A stretch of 64,000 nucleotides of DNA, taken from assembly GCA_026390575.1 (NCBI GenBank), contig JAPLFR010000003.1:45134-109133 (forward strand), in the 5' to 3' direction. Source of the DNA: Ignavibacteriales bacterium. GTDB taxonomy: Bacteria; Bacteroidota; Ignavibacteria; UBA10030. Positions within the stretch are counted from its first letter, which is position 1. The number at the start of each line of letters is the position of its first letter. A program made the translations under genes and the position numbers. Shown here piece after piece: positions 63,783 through 64,000 of the stretch. A model generated the notes under the pieces. The model did not search any database, was not told the origin of the DNA, and saw nothing but the letters and a program-made list of their open reading frames with translations.

Positions 63783-64000
63783 TCCGTCCCGACTTCGTCG
63801 GGACGCGATCTCGTGGCGCTTGTAGCGCCACGGACAAACCTTGTGCATGCCAATTTTCTATGAACTCCGCTACTAACTTCCTGCCACTCGAACTCTTCAA
63901 CAACGTTTCTCTCTTCATCGCCTCTGCACGCGTTGAATACAATTCTTTGTGAATCAATGTCCAAGGACGATATGCTTTAGTGGATCGAATGTATCCAGCA
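63769..64000 (-). CDS. GIY-YIG endonuclease-like protein, C-terminal part (runs off the window)
   Basis: The minus frame open from the window edge reads AGYIRSTKAYRPWTLIHKEL, then YSTRAEAMKRETLLKSSSGR and KLVAEFIENWHAQGL, which matches the C-terminal half of small GIY-YIG (UvrC/Slx1-type) proteins. About 20 residues beyond the family end come from hairpin repeats, and the stop TAG lies in the variable arm of the tRNA-Ser remnant. The GIY-YIG active site itself is outside the window. It may be a degraded or repeat-extended gene. Confidence 0.7.
   Translation of the reverse strand, partial: AGYIRSTKAYRPWTLIHKELYSTRAEAMKRETLLKSSSGRKLVAEFIENWHAQGLSVALQAPRDRVPTKSGRTKPA
63783..63834. repeat. Compound hairpin repeat beside the tRNA anticodon
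   Basis: GTCCG/CGGAC outer arms enclose two hairpins, TCCCGA-CTTCG-TCGGGA and TGGCGCT-TGT-AGCGCCA. It starts where the anticodon of the tRNA-Ser remnant would lie, and it is translated as the C-terminal end of the GIY-YIG frame. Confidence 0.6.

Noticed and set aside
63699..63834. An intact, split or intron-bearing functional tRNA-Ser
   Set aside because: No D-arm or 5' acceptor strand can be found beyond the anticodon; the sequence turns into GIY-YIG coding sequence, so a remnant is the safer reading.

Overview
The window looks like chromosomal DNA of a member of the Fibrobacteres-Chlorobi-Bacteroidetes group, most likely an Ignavibacteria/Chlorobi-side lineage. The evidence is four secreted proteins ending in the YPNPFNPSTTI-type domain of type IX secretion (T9SS) cargo, a PorV-like outer-membrane protein, a carboxypeptidase-regulatory-domain TonB receptor, an ATP synthase operon without the beta/epsilon genes, and a chorismate dehydratase (MqnA-like, futalosine menaquinone route). 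Nearly everything reads on the minus strand; the only clear plus-strand genes are the zinc-ribbon protein/rpsU pair at 13.7-14.4 kb and an IS256 remnant at 37.1-37.4 kb. Taxonomy and functions are inferred by reading; no database search was run.

Layout. 0-5.1 kb: translation cluster ffh-rpsP-khpA-rimM-trmD-rplS, then mqnA and the start of recN. 5.3-6.6 kb: a short GspE/PilB-type ATPase. 6.7-13.5 kb: M23 peptidase, bactofilin, AtpZ, AtpI-like protein and atpB-E-F-H-A-G. 13.6-17 kb: zinc-ribbon protein, rpsU, small envelope proteins, aldo/keto reductase, thioredoxin-like protein. 17.2-18.6 kb: an FGE-sulfatase-domain protein and a short T9SS protein sharing an N-terminal motif. 19.1-36.7 kb: a glucan-utilisation locus, in transcription order LacI-type regulator, TonB receptor, 1238-residue exported protein, PorV-like protein, starch-binding-like T9SS protein, T9SS GH13 amylase, T9SS beta-helix glycosidase, PpiC/SurA-like protein, and a decayed MFS-transporter/GH31 fusion remnant. 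No SusD homologue is seen; the large exported protein occupies that place. Two TGGAA-N4-TTCCA palindromes lie upstream of the regulator.

37-38.6 kb is the most unusual region: two small genes (NTF2-like and STAS-like) are each followed within 13 nt of the stop by a related 22-bp boundary repeat, and they are separated by a long imperfect palindrome with integron attC-like ends (RYYYAAC/GTTRRRY). One copy of a 30-nt double-hairpin element sits inside it. A second copy lies at 63.7 kb exactly inside the T-loop of the 3' half of a tRNA-Ser gene, next to a GIY-YIG nuclease fragment.

38.9-39.6 kb: tRNA-Leu, tRNA-Cys and tRNA-Gly. 39.7-48.7 kb: CYTH protein, greA, ribBA, yajC, tgt, a GH5 and a GH13 enzyme, and nnr. 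48.7-56.4 kb: nuoJ-K-L-M, then a Na+/H+-antiporter-like gene abutting nuoM, then nuoN. 56.4-58.8 kb: an ABC-2 exporter. 58.9-63.6 kb: asnS, a small membrane protein, a deoxynucleoside kinase, folK, folB and gltX.
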